Origin: Sodiomyces alkalinus F11
Taxonomy: Eukaryota > Ascomycota > Sordariomycetes > Glomerellales > Plectosphaerellaceae
Reading direction: 5' to 3'
DNA length: 64,000 bases
Assembly: GCF_003711515.1 (NCBI RefSeq)
Contig: NW_021167084.1
Coordinates: 1,901,932-1,965,931 of the forward strand
The notes under the pieces were generated by a model. It was not told the origin of the DNA. It made no database searches and saw nothing but the letters and a program-made list of their open reading frames with translations. Positions 33,214-44,524 of the stretch are shown here, piece by piece. The position numbers and the translations under genes were made by a program. The stretch's first letter is position 1; each line of letters begins with the position of its first letter.

Positions 33214-36200
33214 CGTTGCCGATGAGATTGACGTTGCCGACGAGACCAAGTGGAATGAAACTGAGGGTGGTATGGTCGAGGTTGGTACGATGGACATGAA
33301 GAGATGAAGGCCGTTCTTATGATGGATATTATGTTCATGTGCTATTGGGGCATGTACGTTGTAGGCGACTTGGATGCTTCGATGTACCGAGATGGATTGA
33401 TGAGGGCAGGGACGTTTTGCCACATGGAAAGGGAAGTATCGTTGGCATTGGCGCATTGACTCTTGGGGATACCTATTTACAGCTTTGTGCACAAGGACAA
33501 GGGAGGTGTTTGTGTTTCCGACATGTTCCTCCGTTCATGTTGGGCTAGGAATCAAGGTGGCGCAGGGGGAGGAGAAGGAGAATCCATACCCATGATCTTG
33601 TGCACACATTCTCTGAAGGCTTGACCATTGACCCCTGATGCCGAGAACGATGATCTTTTTTTTTTTGCCTTTCTTTTCCTTTTTCGAGCCTAGCCATGTT
33701 TCGTACGGGGTTGTTGGGGTAGGATGCACTGTGATGACTCGTGCTCGTGAAGGATTGCTGATGCAGCTGGAGGTGCATGCCCCTAACCTTATGTGTCGAT
33801 GGCATGGGGAGAAAGCTGGGGGAGGCAGGGGAGAGATTTGTCCAAGTTGTCCCAACAGAAAAAGAAAGCCCCTGTCCAGGTATCTTTTGCTTACGTTGTA
33901 TGGTACAGTCCGTCCCAGTCCGTCCAGGGGCAAAAGGACCGAAGCGGTCTACAAGACGTGATTATGTAAAGCGCTTCGGTCCTTTTGCCAGGCCACTGTA
34001 CCTACCACCTGGCTGGGTATCCTACCGCTGCGTGTGCACGTCTGTACCCCGTAGACATCTGCAAGCAGTCGCACGAGCATCAGTTGCAGCACCGGTGTGA
34101 TACCACCTCTGCATGAACCTGATACGAGGGCCAGGAACTACGGTGAGTTCAAACCGCATTACTCTGTAATTACAAGTCTCACAGAGGTGAGCGGATGCCG
34201 GCGGGGTCTTGCTTTTTTTTTTTTTTCTTCTTTTTTTTTGGTCTTTCTTTTTCGTACTATTTTAGCTATTTTACTGGTATGTTTTACTCTGTACGTTTTC
34301 ACCATTCACACGCTTCACCGACAGACAAGAAGCCCACTTAGTGGCCGGACGCAGTTTAGTTCGGTTTTCATTCCCCGGCACGGGCAATCGCGTGTGACCT
34401 TTTGTACAGACTAATAAGGAGGTGCGGTGGGCTGAGGTCCGTGGGTTGAAGGGAAAACGGCGTCCATCATCGTCGGGGACTTCTCCTTGGTGCGTACATG
34501 TAATTACCTGGTTGATGGCCGGCATTCCTACAAGTCCGAGGGAACGAGGCGTATTTTTCCCCTTGCGAAAAAATCCGTCGTCTTTGTTCGTGCAGCTGGC
34601 TGCCGGTACGCGCCTCACATTCAGGTGGACTGTTCATGGTCAGACGTTTATGCTTTCGGGGTTCTTTCGACTAGGACACACTACCTAGATCCCGAAGTTG
34701 GCCATGTTGACTCTGTTTTGTTAGTCCGTCTTCGTGTAGAGCCGTATCGTACCTAACAACCAGCACCCAACTCCCCTATTCTAAACAGGACGACGCTTAT
34801 TCCATCTTCACTCGGCATTTCTTCGTAGGGCATATCCATAATATCTATAGGAAGCGATACGTGTTCCAAGGGATCGGAGCGCATTTCGTCATACCATACG
34901 TTGTACGTGTATATACACGCATCGTCGATCGCACAACGTCCAACCAAAGAATCACCACTGACGGGAATATAATCTATTTCTTCCCTGGTTCCCTTGTCAT
35001 GTCTTGCCGGATAGACCACGTGTGTCGAGGATCTATTCCCCGAGCCCTTTTGTCGATTGATTATTGTCTCTGTTTCCCTCAACTCTCTCCATGCCCAGCC
35101 TCCATGTCCCATCAACTGGAGAAACTCTTTCGGCACATGAATGGTTTCTACCCCTTGCTGGCCCTGTTTTTTTTTTCTTACTCGAGGGCCCCTGGTTCGA
35201 GGGGCGGCGCACGGACGGCCGGGGTGCAGTTTTTTTCTTTCCTGTGCTTTTCCTGTTTTCTCACACGACCGGGTTTACACCTACAACGCATGTACATATG
35301 TACGTACTTACCAGCTGCAGTTCGCCTCTCCTCCTCTTCGGCCTGGTTCCTGAATTGGTCTTTCGTCGATTTGACGCTTGCAGATGCTCGGGCGTGATTA
35401 CGGATACGCTACGAAGTGAATGAGGGTCTCGTCGTTGGACCTTCTATTCGTGGTTAATTATGAATCTTGGTGCGGTTTTTCTTCATTTCTTTTCAAGACT
35501 TCTTCATGCGATGACTAAAGACAGGTACCTTGAATACATGTGTACTCGTACGCATGCGAACCAGCAGAGAGGTTTGAGCGGGGATTTCCGGGGCCGTCCG
35601 CCGCCCCTCCAATCTTGTCCAGTGATATTGCTGCTCCTCAGGCCTCGGCGCACGACGGGATCCATTTTGGGGGAGGGGGCACCCCTGGTCCAGTCTAGCG
35701 GCTAGCCTGCTCTGGCCTCGTCACCATGGACGCTTTTCCGTGCCGCTCGCCTACCGTAAACGGCTAATGACCTCTCAGCTCATTTCCTCGCCGGTCTTTT
35801 GACCAAGGCGGGGTTATTAGGGCACTATCGACGGCAAAATGGACACACATGGCGTTTTAGGGCCTGCCAGGGAACGTACATATGAGCGACCTTGTTGTGG
35901 GCTCTGTCCGGGCTTTGGATGGCATCGACGAATACGGAGGACGGAGTATGTACAACGTACATACGCATACTGTCGGATTATGGGCGAGTATGTATGTTGT
36001 ATGTTCATGTTGTAAGTGGAAGAGACCCGAGGGCACGGACGAGACGGGAAGTCCAAGGCAGAGCGGAGAGCGAGCCCGACACGCAGAAAGAGACAGAAAG
36101 AGACAGGGAGGGGGGAGAGACGGCTTTTAGCGGAGTCGTTACCGGGGGGGCCAAATGCCTAGAGCCTGGGGAAGCATGGGAGACCCGGGGAGGTCTGGGG

Positions 36201-36896
36201 ATGCCTGGGAATGCCGGCGGGAAGATCTTTCAACAAACAAGGAGTCATATAATTCTCGTATTATATCCCATATTATATCCCATCCCTTCCTCCGTCTTCC
36301 CTCTTCCATCAAATCTTTTTCCCCCGCCTGGTGAACGCCCCCCCCGGCACTTAATTACTTCACAAATCTTTATGTGATGCATGTCTGATGACCGGGATAT
36401 ACGAGTCAAGCTGTCAATCTCCCATGCTTCCTTTCTCAGTCACACTCTGTTTTCCCTGCCAGTCGCATAAGGCTTGAAGTTGAAGGGACTTGGCTCACGT
36501 TCCGACCTCTCGCTTCTCGTCTCGGGCTTTGATTTCCTCGATTCAATCAATTCCATATCCAGCCTCGGCTCAAACCATCTGACCTGTGCTTCTTCTGTTG
36601 GTTGAGGTTCCCCCTCCGCCCGGCCAGCGAACGCGAACAACGACACGACGGTTCGAGCCCCGTGTCTTTAGGCTCGTGCCCCGTCCATCTATGCCTCACC
36701 GGCCCATTCGGGGCTAGGACGAGAGGACGGGCACCACCTTAGGACGCCTCCTATTCCCTCCGCCTGCTGCCCGCCGCCTCATCTTTTCGCAACCTCAAAC
36801 CATTCTGGTCAGGGGCGGCGACGTCCACGTCGCACGAAGGGGTGAAGGCGACGACGAAACCCGAAAAAGAAAAAAAAACCGAAGTAGTTGCCCACC
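33214..36896. other. 3.7-kb gene-poor interval
   Basis: No supported gene on either strand. Contents seen: an 18-base perfect inverted repeat at 33929-33989, several T-rich runs (33655-33668, 34210-34240, 35168-35180), GTAC-rich alternating sequence near 34895-34925 and 35940-35970, and a CT-rich leader before the next ATG. The longest odd frame (minus, 34753-35136) has no family features. Confidence 0.55.
33929..33989. repeat. Perfect 18-base inverted repeat
   Basis: GGCAAAAGGACCGAAGCG at 33929-33946 is matched by its exact reverse complement at 33972-33989, separated by a 25-base loop. It lies in gene-free DNA about 700 bases beyond the arrestin stop codon. Confidence 0.9.
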
Positions 36897-38506
36897 ATGG
36901 CGGCCGAAGAAGAAGAATGGGATTTATCCTACGTCCCTTTCGACTACGATCTCCTCCCGCGAGGCGACCTAGGCCCTCGTCTCAATGCCACCGTATGGAC
37001 CTTCACCGGCGTCGCGGCCGTCATCCTCATTCTCCGCATCTACTGCAAGCTCAGTAGGAGAAAAGCCCTGTGGCTCGATGACCATGTCCTCGTCGCAGCA
37101 TGGGTACGCATCATGATAGCCCCATCACACATCATCCCTTTTTATATTCCAACCCCCCAGTGCCGTCGACTAACATGCAGTCTCTTGCACCAAGATATCC
37201 CTCGCCCTCCTCGGCTCCTTCAACTCCGCAGCAATATCCCTCGGCTTCGGCAAACACAGCTGGGAAATCCCCCGCGACACCTTCGACTACCTCCTCCTAC
37301 ACTGCAACCTGGCCGGCACCTTCTCCATCCTCGCCGCCGCCTGGAGCAAGACGTCCTTCGCCTTGACGCTCTACCGCCTCACCGCCGAGCGCCCCTTCAT
37401 GCGCGCCTTTCTCTGGTTCGCCATCATCTCCATCAATCTGGCCTGCGGCGGCGTCGTCGTCATCACCTGGGCGCAGTGCACGCCGGTCGAGAAGGTGTGG
37501 CAGCCCAATCTCGAGCCCGGCACCTGCTGGCCCAAGTCGATCCACATCAACTACAACATTTTCGCCGCCGTCTACTCGGGCACCATGGACATTGTGCTCG
37601 CTCTCGTGCCTTGGATCTTGATTTGGAGGTTGACCCTGTCCAAGAAGGAGAAGTTTGGCATGCTCGTTGCCATGAGCATGGGCATTTTGTAAGCTTTTTT
37701 TTTTTCTTCTTTCTTTCTTTCGTTTTCTTCTTTTTTCTTTCTTCTTCTTCTTCTTCTTTTTTCTTCTTCTTTTTTCTTCTTCTTTTTTCTTTTTCTCTCT
37801 GGGTCTCGTTCCCACTACTTTCATACGCAGACTTTTGGCTAACAAAATTCCCATCAGCGCCGGTATCGTCTCCTTTGTCAAAATCAGCACCCTCTACGCC
37901 ATCGAGCACGCCGACATGATCAAGACAGTCGACCTCGTCACCTGGGGCGCGGCCGAAAGCGCCGTCACCATCATCGCCGCCTCGCTGCCCGTCCTCCGCG
38001 TCTTCGTCGTCACCCACGTCAAGTCGCGCAACGTCAACGAGCCCAACAGCATGGCCACCGAAGAGAAAACCTTCCTGCGGCGGCTCGATTTTTTTTCCAC
38101 CGCCTCGACCCGCTCGCGCGGCAGCAGCCGGCCCGACTCGGGCGCGTGGCGGCCGTCGTCGCGCAACGGGTGGCGCAGGGTCGAGGTGAAGGACTGGCGG
38201 TGGAAGCAGCAACAGCAACAACAACAACAACAGCAGGGGGGGCAGCAGCATATGAGGTCGCCCACGGGTGAGCACATGAACATGCACGCCGACGACGTCG
38301 AGATGGCGTATCAGTCGGAGAGGAAGAGCCCGCTGCAGCCCGTGTACGAGAACCCGAGCAGCGAGGACTTTGAGTTTGGGTTCGATTCCGAGGAAACGAG
38401 CAGGGAGGCGGATTTGGATGGGTTGCGGGCGCATCCTCTTACGGCGCCTGGGCGGGCGGACTCGCGAGATTTTCCGTTGCCGCCGACCTACAGCCCGAGA
38501 GGCTGA
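36897..38506 (+). CDS. SAT4 / rhodopsin-like integral membrane protein
   Basis: Three exons (36897-37103, 37195-37688, 37858-38506) give 449 residues. It belongs to the fungal 'rhodopsin domain / SAT4' seven-helix family related to PTH11-type receptors, without a CFEM domain. Family landmarks: N-terminal helix TVWTFTGVAAVILILRIYCK, the WLDDHVLVAAW motif, SKTSFALTLYRL, CTPVEKVWQ and GTCW (extracellular Cys), DIVLALVPWILIW, and AGIVSFVKISTLY after intron 2. The cytoplasmic tail (about 140 residues) is Arg/Ser-rich with a poly-Gln run of about 10. Intron 2 is a TTC-rich pyrimidine tract. The acceptor of intron 1 was placed at CACCAAG because the nearer CATGCAG breaks the frame. A ligand or signalling role is unknown. 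Confidence 0.87.
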
Positions 38507-38994
38507 TTTTTATTATGATTCTTATTTTCCAAGGAACCGACGCCCCGAAATGTACGGTTCTATGTATGTATACCTGATAATAAGCCCTTTTTTTAGCAGA
38601 TTGTTGTAACTTTATGTTGCGGGAAGCTCAACTAGTCGACGCCCCCTGACGCCCAGGGCTGCGAATGTGGTCGTGAACTTTTTCGCCACGACCCTCTCGA
38701 GGTTTCCCCCCCAAGGTTTGAGTGTAATTTGAGTTTCCTTTCAATTTTCTTTCCACTAGGTACATGTAGTCTGTCGTCTTCTTGCTCTTTTCTCGTCTAT
38801 TTCAGCAAGAGAATGGGGCCTGTTTCGTCCTGGTCCATTTTCCTTCTCACATCTTCATTCCCAAATTTTCCTTCCCAACGATCGCCCTTCGTCTTCTTAC
38901 CCTCCAATATTTACTTCCATCTTTACTTCTCTTTTCCTTCAATATTACATCTTATTCTGTCTGCTACATACAGACGGTCACACGTTCATTGACG
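38507..38994. other. Intergenic region, promoter of the secreted-protein gene
   Basis: No gene. The right half is strongly CT-rich, as usual just before fungal start codons. Confidence 0.6.
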
Positions 38995-39945
38995 ATGAAA
39001 TTCACAACTCTTCTCGCCGCGCTCGTAGGAGCCGCGGGTGCCGTGTCCGTCCAAGCCCAAGATAAAAACAAGAAAGGCATAGACAAGATAGGAAAATACC
39101 GCCCTCCGTGGGAATCGAAGAAATGGGGGGATGAGAACCGCCACAAGGCGCAGAAGGACGAGGAGCCTCCCGACGACCGCCGGTCGGACCCGATCGAACG
39201 GGAAGGCCCAGACGACATAACACAACAGGAGCCGTACGATTCGGCGTCATTGGACGATGGGGACCGCGACGAGGAGCCCCCGCCTCCCGGGAACGACACG
39301 ATCGATCACGTCTCCGAAAGGCACCAAAACGAACAAAACGCCTTGGGGATATGGGAGACCAGAGAGCGCTACATCCAGCGGTTCGAAAACCCGCGGCAGA
39401 GCGCGGTGCTCCCGCAGGAGTGGAAGGTATACGAGGGGTTGGCGGAGGTGAACAAGGGCCAGTTATGGTTCCGGCCCGTCAATATGGACTGGACGGCGTA
39501 CGCGCTGGTGGAGGACGGGTTGGTGGCCAAGGACTTTAACCTCACGACGAGGGTGACAATTAGGAAGGCGATGGTGACGAGGAAAAAACCCGACTTCGCG
39601 CCCGGGGCGGGGGTCTTCATACGGGTGCATCAGCGGCATCACATGAGCGGGACGATCGGGAGGGGGATCGTGGTGTGGCTCAACATCAACAACTTCTTGA
39701 CGGTGCACAGGGTTCTAAAGGGTCATCCCAAGGTTACCGACATGGTGCCGATGTCCATCTACCAGATGAAGCCTTATAAGATGAAGATCATGGTCTCCGG
39801 CGAGTCGCTGAGGGTCTGGGTGGACAATATGGACGTTCCGGCGTTGACTACCAAGGCACCCTGGTTGAAAGGGGGGGCTTTTGGGCTCATGTCAGACAAG
39901 GCGGAGGCGTCTTTTGATTACCTTCAGGTGGTGAGGGTTAATTGA
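38995..39945 (+). CDS. Secreted protein with concanavalin/LamG-like domain
   Basis: Single exon of 316 residues from the ATG at 38995; an upstream in-frame ATG (38782) lies in CT-rich leader. A signal peptide (MKFTTLLAALVGAAGAVSVQAQ) is followed by a charged, probably disordered segment (about 22-115, many Asp/Glu/Lys/Pro). Residues about 135-316 look like a beta-sandwich: WKVYEGLAEVNKGQLWFRPV, FNLTTRVTIRKAMV, GAGVFIRVHQ, YKMKIMVSGESLRVWVDNMD and a final GAFGLMSDKAEASFDYLQVV. This is the pattern of concanavalin A-like or DUF1080-type domains, which often bind or cleave sugars. No catalytic residues can be assigned. It lies only 75 bases before the mutated repeat block. Confidence 0.7.
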   Translation: MKFTTLLAALVGAAGAVSVQAQDKNKKGIDKIGKYRPPWESKKWGDENRHKAQKDEEPPDDRRSDPIEREGPDDITQQEPYDSASLDDGDRDEEPPPPGNDTIDHVSERHQNEQNALGIWETRERYIQRFENPRQSAVLPQEWKVYEGLAEVNKGQLWFRPVNMDWTAYALVEDGLVAKDFNLTTRVTIRKAMVTRKKPDFAPGAGVFIRVHQRHHMSGTIGRGIVVWLNINNFLTVHRVLKGHPKVTDMVPMSIYQMKPYKMKIMVSGESLRVWVDNMDVPALTTKAPWLKGGAFGLMSDKAEASFDYLQVVRVN

Positions 39946-39961
39946 TATTACGGAGTACCTT

Positions 39962-40021
39962 GTCGTTGTCATTGTCGTTGTCATTGTCGTTGTCGTCTTG
40001 CTATTATTATTATTATTATTT
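39962..40021. repeat. GTCGTTGTCATT and ATT microsatellites
   Basis: About three copies of a 12-base unit GTCGTTGTCATT (39962-39996) are followed by a (ATT)n run (40001-40021) at the border of the AT-rich block. Confidence 0.85.
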
Positions 40022-40794
40022 TAGTATAATAGTAAGGGCAAATAATTAACTGTCTTTTAACTAGGTAAGCTATAGACTGGTTTGACTAAGGTACCTATAT
40101 TATAATATGATAATAATATATAGAGACTTAATCGGTATATATATGTAAAATATATATGTTTTTAGACTATCCCGAGCATATAATATAGATCCACGCTTCG
40201 ATGTCCTTGTATCCTGGCCCTTAATTAATGGTTACGGAGTAGGACGATAAAGGCGGCTAGTATAGACGGTCGGCCGGGAAAACCTCGGTATATATATCCA
40301 CACGTAGGTACTTGTACTTTGGATAAATACGAAAATATACGTTATATAAGCGTAGGAGGATATTAGATAAAGCGTAGTCAAAATCGTCATAAAATAGGTC
40401 AAAATTAATTGAGGCAATTATATACAATTATAACTATATCAGACTATTAGGGAAACGCTACTACCGTATTTTATATAGTACAGATTCTATAAACATTGAC
40501 CCGGATTATACCCTTAGTAATCCGGCCTATTACGTAATCGAAAAGACTATAGTCTATTCGATATACCCCCTAATCGCCCTAAAACGTTAGTTAGGCGATT
40601 AAAGCTATTTATAACTAGTAGATATAACGGGTATACGGCCTATATAATCTCTTTACTATAGCCGCCCTTAAATTCGTCCTCTAGGTCCTCTAAATATTCT
40701 ATCCGGACTTCCTCTAGCTATTTTTACTATAGCCGCTCCCGTATATCCAATACTCCTACCTAGGAACTAAATATCTTAAATTTCTCGCCGTATA
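40022..40794. repeat. RIP-mutated AT-rich DNA of unknown origin
   Basis: TA-rich sequence poor in CA and TG, as produced by repeat-induced point mutation. It lies outside the copia LTR. It may be part of another repeat into which copia inserted. On the minus strand, short charged frames (for example EDLEDEFKGGYSKEI) can be read between stops, but no transposase is recognisable. Confidence 0.5.
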
Positions 40795-41077
40795 ACTATC
40801 GTATAGGCAGGACCACGATATAGTCTATAGGGGATCTAGGGGGGATCCACCCTATGACTAAGGGCTCCGGATATCGGGGACTTTGGATATTAGGATATAA
40901 TAAGGGTGGATACCGGAAAAGACCGGATAGGATCTAAATGATATAGTATCTATAATAGAGTCTTTACCACCTAAATTAAGGGTATAAGAGACTCTCCTAG
41001 ATATAACTTAATATAATATATATACACGAGATTTCTACTCTACTAAGTTAATTATTAAAGTGCCTTTTAACGTGCGA
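40795..41077 (+). repeat. 5' LTR of the copia element (approximate end)
   Basis: The first 116 bases (40797-40912) match 46793-46908 with about five differences by eye. The right limit is set just before a primer-binding-like TAGTTATAAGCCCGG (tRNA-Met-type site with C-to-T/G-to-A changes), giving about 283 bases. Confidence 0.55.
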
Positions 41078-44000
41078 TAGTTATAAGCCCGGTTTATAAC
41101 GCCTAAACGATAAATATTAATAAGGCTACCCCTATTCCACTATAAAGAAGTAATCACGTCTATATAATCACTCTTAAATAACTACTATCGACCTAATCAG
41201 AGTAATTAAGAGACTAATTAACCTACCTATTAATTAACTAACCGATAAATAATAATCTAGTAAGGATATCTTCTAACGTATCTAACACCGAATAGAAGGC
41301 GGCCGCTACTACCCTTGTTAACTAAAGGGATTAGGTAGTTTAGGAGCGCGCCGTACGCGGTAAATTAGCCTCCTATTAGGATAACTACCTTAATCTAAAG
41401 CTAAGCGATAAGGAGGCTAACGCCTATCTCCTCCCTATACCTATACCCCCTAATGTTCGTAAATATAAAGCCCTCGCCGCGGACCCTAATGCGGAGGAGG
41501 CCACGGCTATTACCGTCACGGCTACTCCGCCTTCTACTATTACGCTAAAGGGCGATAAGGCCACGGATACCACGGACGCCGCCGCCACGGCCACTACTAC
41601 GGCGGCTACGGCCGCCGGTAAGAGGAAGATAGCCGCTCGCCGGAAGGCTATAGCTATAACGAAAGAACTAACGACTAGGACGCCTATATCCATCGATAAC
41701 CTCTTTAAAAAAGGGCGTACGCGCTACCTATAAGATCGCCGTATATACCGCGAGGAAAAGGCAGACTACGACGCGTAGTAGAAGGAGTTTAATAAGGTAC
41801 GCTCCTATATCGAAGGGACTATATATACCACGTTACGTAACCTCCTCGCCTAGCTATAGGATAACACCGTAAATAACCCGCGGGCCTGGATTACTCTCCT
41901 ATACGCGTATGTAGGACTAACACCTATAGACCTCTATAAGGAAGCCCTAGTCCTATACCGACGATACACCACGACTATAAAGGCTATACCTAAGGATATA
42001 GACGCCTGGGTAGTAAGCTGGAAAATAGCGATAATATACTATAAATATATAGGCGTTTTAGAGCTATTAAGCGCGGACTATGAGGTAGAAGACGCGTTAA
42101 AAGCTATTAGACCTATTACTTAGGAATAGAGTAATAACTACTTAGTAAATAACTACGATAAGATTACGGAAAATAAGCTAACGATTAACGACTTTATAAA
42201 GGCTCTAAGGGCGGTTCTTAGTAATATAAAGAGCCTATAATCCTCCGCTATAAAGCCTAGAGTTAGGAGAGGCACCTTTAATACCCTTAGGAACCTCCCC
42301 AATACTAAGAATACTACTACTACTAATAATAAAGATAATAAAAAGCGTCCTCGTAGCGACACGTCCTTAAAGGCTATCCCTCCCGTAATAAGGAGGCCCT
42401 ATAAGATATACGAAAATACCTATACTACCGCCGCCTATTAGTATATAAGGCCAGATATACGCCCTTATACCTAGCGTGGCCGTGAAGATATTATAAAGGT
42501 CGCGGAAAAGAAGATACGTATTTATAGTTTTAAAAGCCGCGTAGATACCGCGATATAGAAGAGGCTGGAAGTAGTAGCTATTACCGCTAATAAGATAGAG
42601 GAAGTCCAGGAAGATTAACTCTATAATACTACGCCTACTATAGTTTATAAAGACCTGTCTGTTACCGCGACGGGGAGACTAGGAGCCCCCTTAACCTAGG
42701 GGGTAGCGCGTCGTTGTATAACGATACTATTAAGATTATAATAAAAATAGGGGATATCCCTTTCTATTAACTAAGCCAGAGCGCTATTATACTACGCGAT
42801 CCTAGACTTAGGATCGTTAATCTATATCTTTAATAATTAAGGCCGTTTTACGGCCGTTAGACTACCCACGGTTAATTTATTAACGCTTTAGGTAGGTACT
42901 TATAAGGCTCTTATCCTCGGATATAAAGATATTAAGCTGCGTGTGTAATCCTTAGCGGGCACGAAAAGGCTACTACGCCTCCGTAACGTCGTATATTATA
43001 AGGAATTCATTATTAATATCGTCTCGGAACGCTAGCTACGCCTATAAGGTTACCGCTAGGATACCGTAAATAACACTATTATTAGCTCCGCCGACGACTA
43101 GCCTATCTATAAGCTACTAGATATCTATAGCTAGTATATAATCGAGCGCGCGGAAGCCACGGCTACTACCGCGTTCGCGGTCTCGGTAAGGCACCCCCGC
43201 GATAACCCGTATAGAAGATCACGATAACCGCGATAACTGTAGAAGACCACGGTATAACGGTGGCACGAACGCCTCGGCTACTACGGTACCGATACTCTTA
43301 TAAAGATCGTCGACGCTACATAGGGGGTAAGGATAAAAGGACTACGCACGACGGACTATAACGCGTGTGGATAGTCGTAAATACCTACGTAGATCCGGCA
43401 GATACTATCCCTTTACCCGTTAAAGCCCGGAGAGGCCCTAGCTATTAATTTTCACGATCTAGAAGAGGCGGAGTAGTTAGCGGGCGGACAGTATAAGTCT
43501 ATTATATTCGTTATAGACGTATATATAGGTTATATATAGGATTACTACCTATAGAAGAGAGACTAAGACTCTATCCTATACGCTCCGAAGGACGTTTTTA
43601 CTCTACTTAAGACCTAATTCGACGTTAGGCCACGCGTTCTACGGGCTAATTCTAAGATGTTTTAGCACCTAGAAGTCATTACTTTCCTCGCTACTAAGGG
43701 GGTAGAAGGTTAGCCGTCGGCACTATATTTATAGGATTAGAACGGCGTGGTAGAACGGATTAAAGGTATCGTTAAGAGAAGGGCGAGGGCTATAAGGATT
43801 AGAGCTAATCTGCCTATATCTGTCTAGCCTAAGATCTTTAAGACTGCTATATATCTATATAATAGAACGCTACGATATATTAACGACTAAAAGACACTAT
43901 ACGAAGGCCTACGCGGCCGTTAACCTAACCTCATGCACCTATAAGCTTACGGCTATAAAGCCTTTATAAAAACGCGCGATACCTAAGCTAAAAGGAACCG

Positions 44001-44475
44001 CCTATAAAGGCTGGAACCGAAGGCATAGATCGGCTATCACGTCGGATACTAATCCTTGAATAGCTTCCGTATTTAGCTACTATACCTAACGGATATTATT
44101 ATTATAAGAGATATAGTCTTTAATAAAGACGAGATATTTAACGGCAGGATTAAAATGCTATAAGCTATGGCTTCCGCCGAGGAAATCGAGGAACGCCTAT
44201 AATCTATCCGTATCACCTATACCACGACCGCGAACAGGCTACTATTAAGGGGTATAGCTATAGATGTATTAGATCTCGAGTTAGAAGACTCTTATACTAC
44301 CGCTATTACTACGGACGAAGGTAAGGCCGTCGCTATTATTATAAGAGAGGCTATTACTATTACTATAGACTATACCGCTATTACTACGGGTAAAGGCGAT
44401 ACTACCGCTATTACTACGGACGAAGGCGAGGCCGTCGCTATTACTACGATAGAGGCTACTACTATTACTATAGAT

Positions 44476-44524
44476 AAGGTTCTAAATCTATAGCCTAATA
44501 ACTAGGCTATAGATTTAGAACCTT
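44476..44524. repeat. Perfect 21-base inverted repeat inside copia
   Basis: AAGGTTCTAAATCTATAGCC plus T (44476-44496) is followed by a 7-base loop (44497-44503) and its exact reverse complement (44504-44524). It sits in the spacer between integrase and reverse transcriptase. Confidence 0.9.

Noticed and set aside
33929..33989. Bacterial-type terminator or CRISPR-like repeat
   Set aside because: The organism is a fungus, only one inverted pair exists, and no spacer array is present.
34753..35136. 127-codon frame on the minus strand
   Set aside because: No family resemblance, no flanking gene signals, and the interval has other equally long meaningless frames.
35892..36377. 161-codon frame before the SAT4 gene
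   Set aside because: Low-complexity composition and promoter position; no domain.
36640..36665. tRNA-like TTCGAGCCCC stretch
   Set aside because: Resembles a T loop, but no complementary T stem, anticodon arm or acceptor stem can be built around it.
41424..42362. Minus-strand open frames in the copia gag region
   Set aside because: Val/Ala/Leu-rich complements of the plus-strand element; real domains read on the plus strand.
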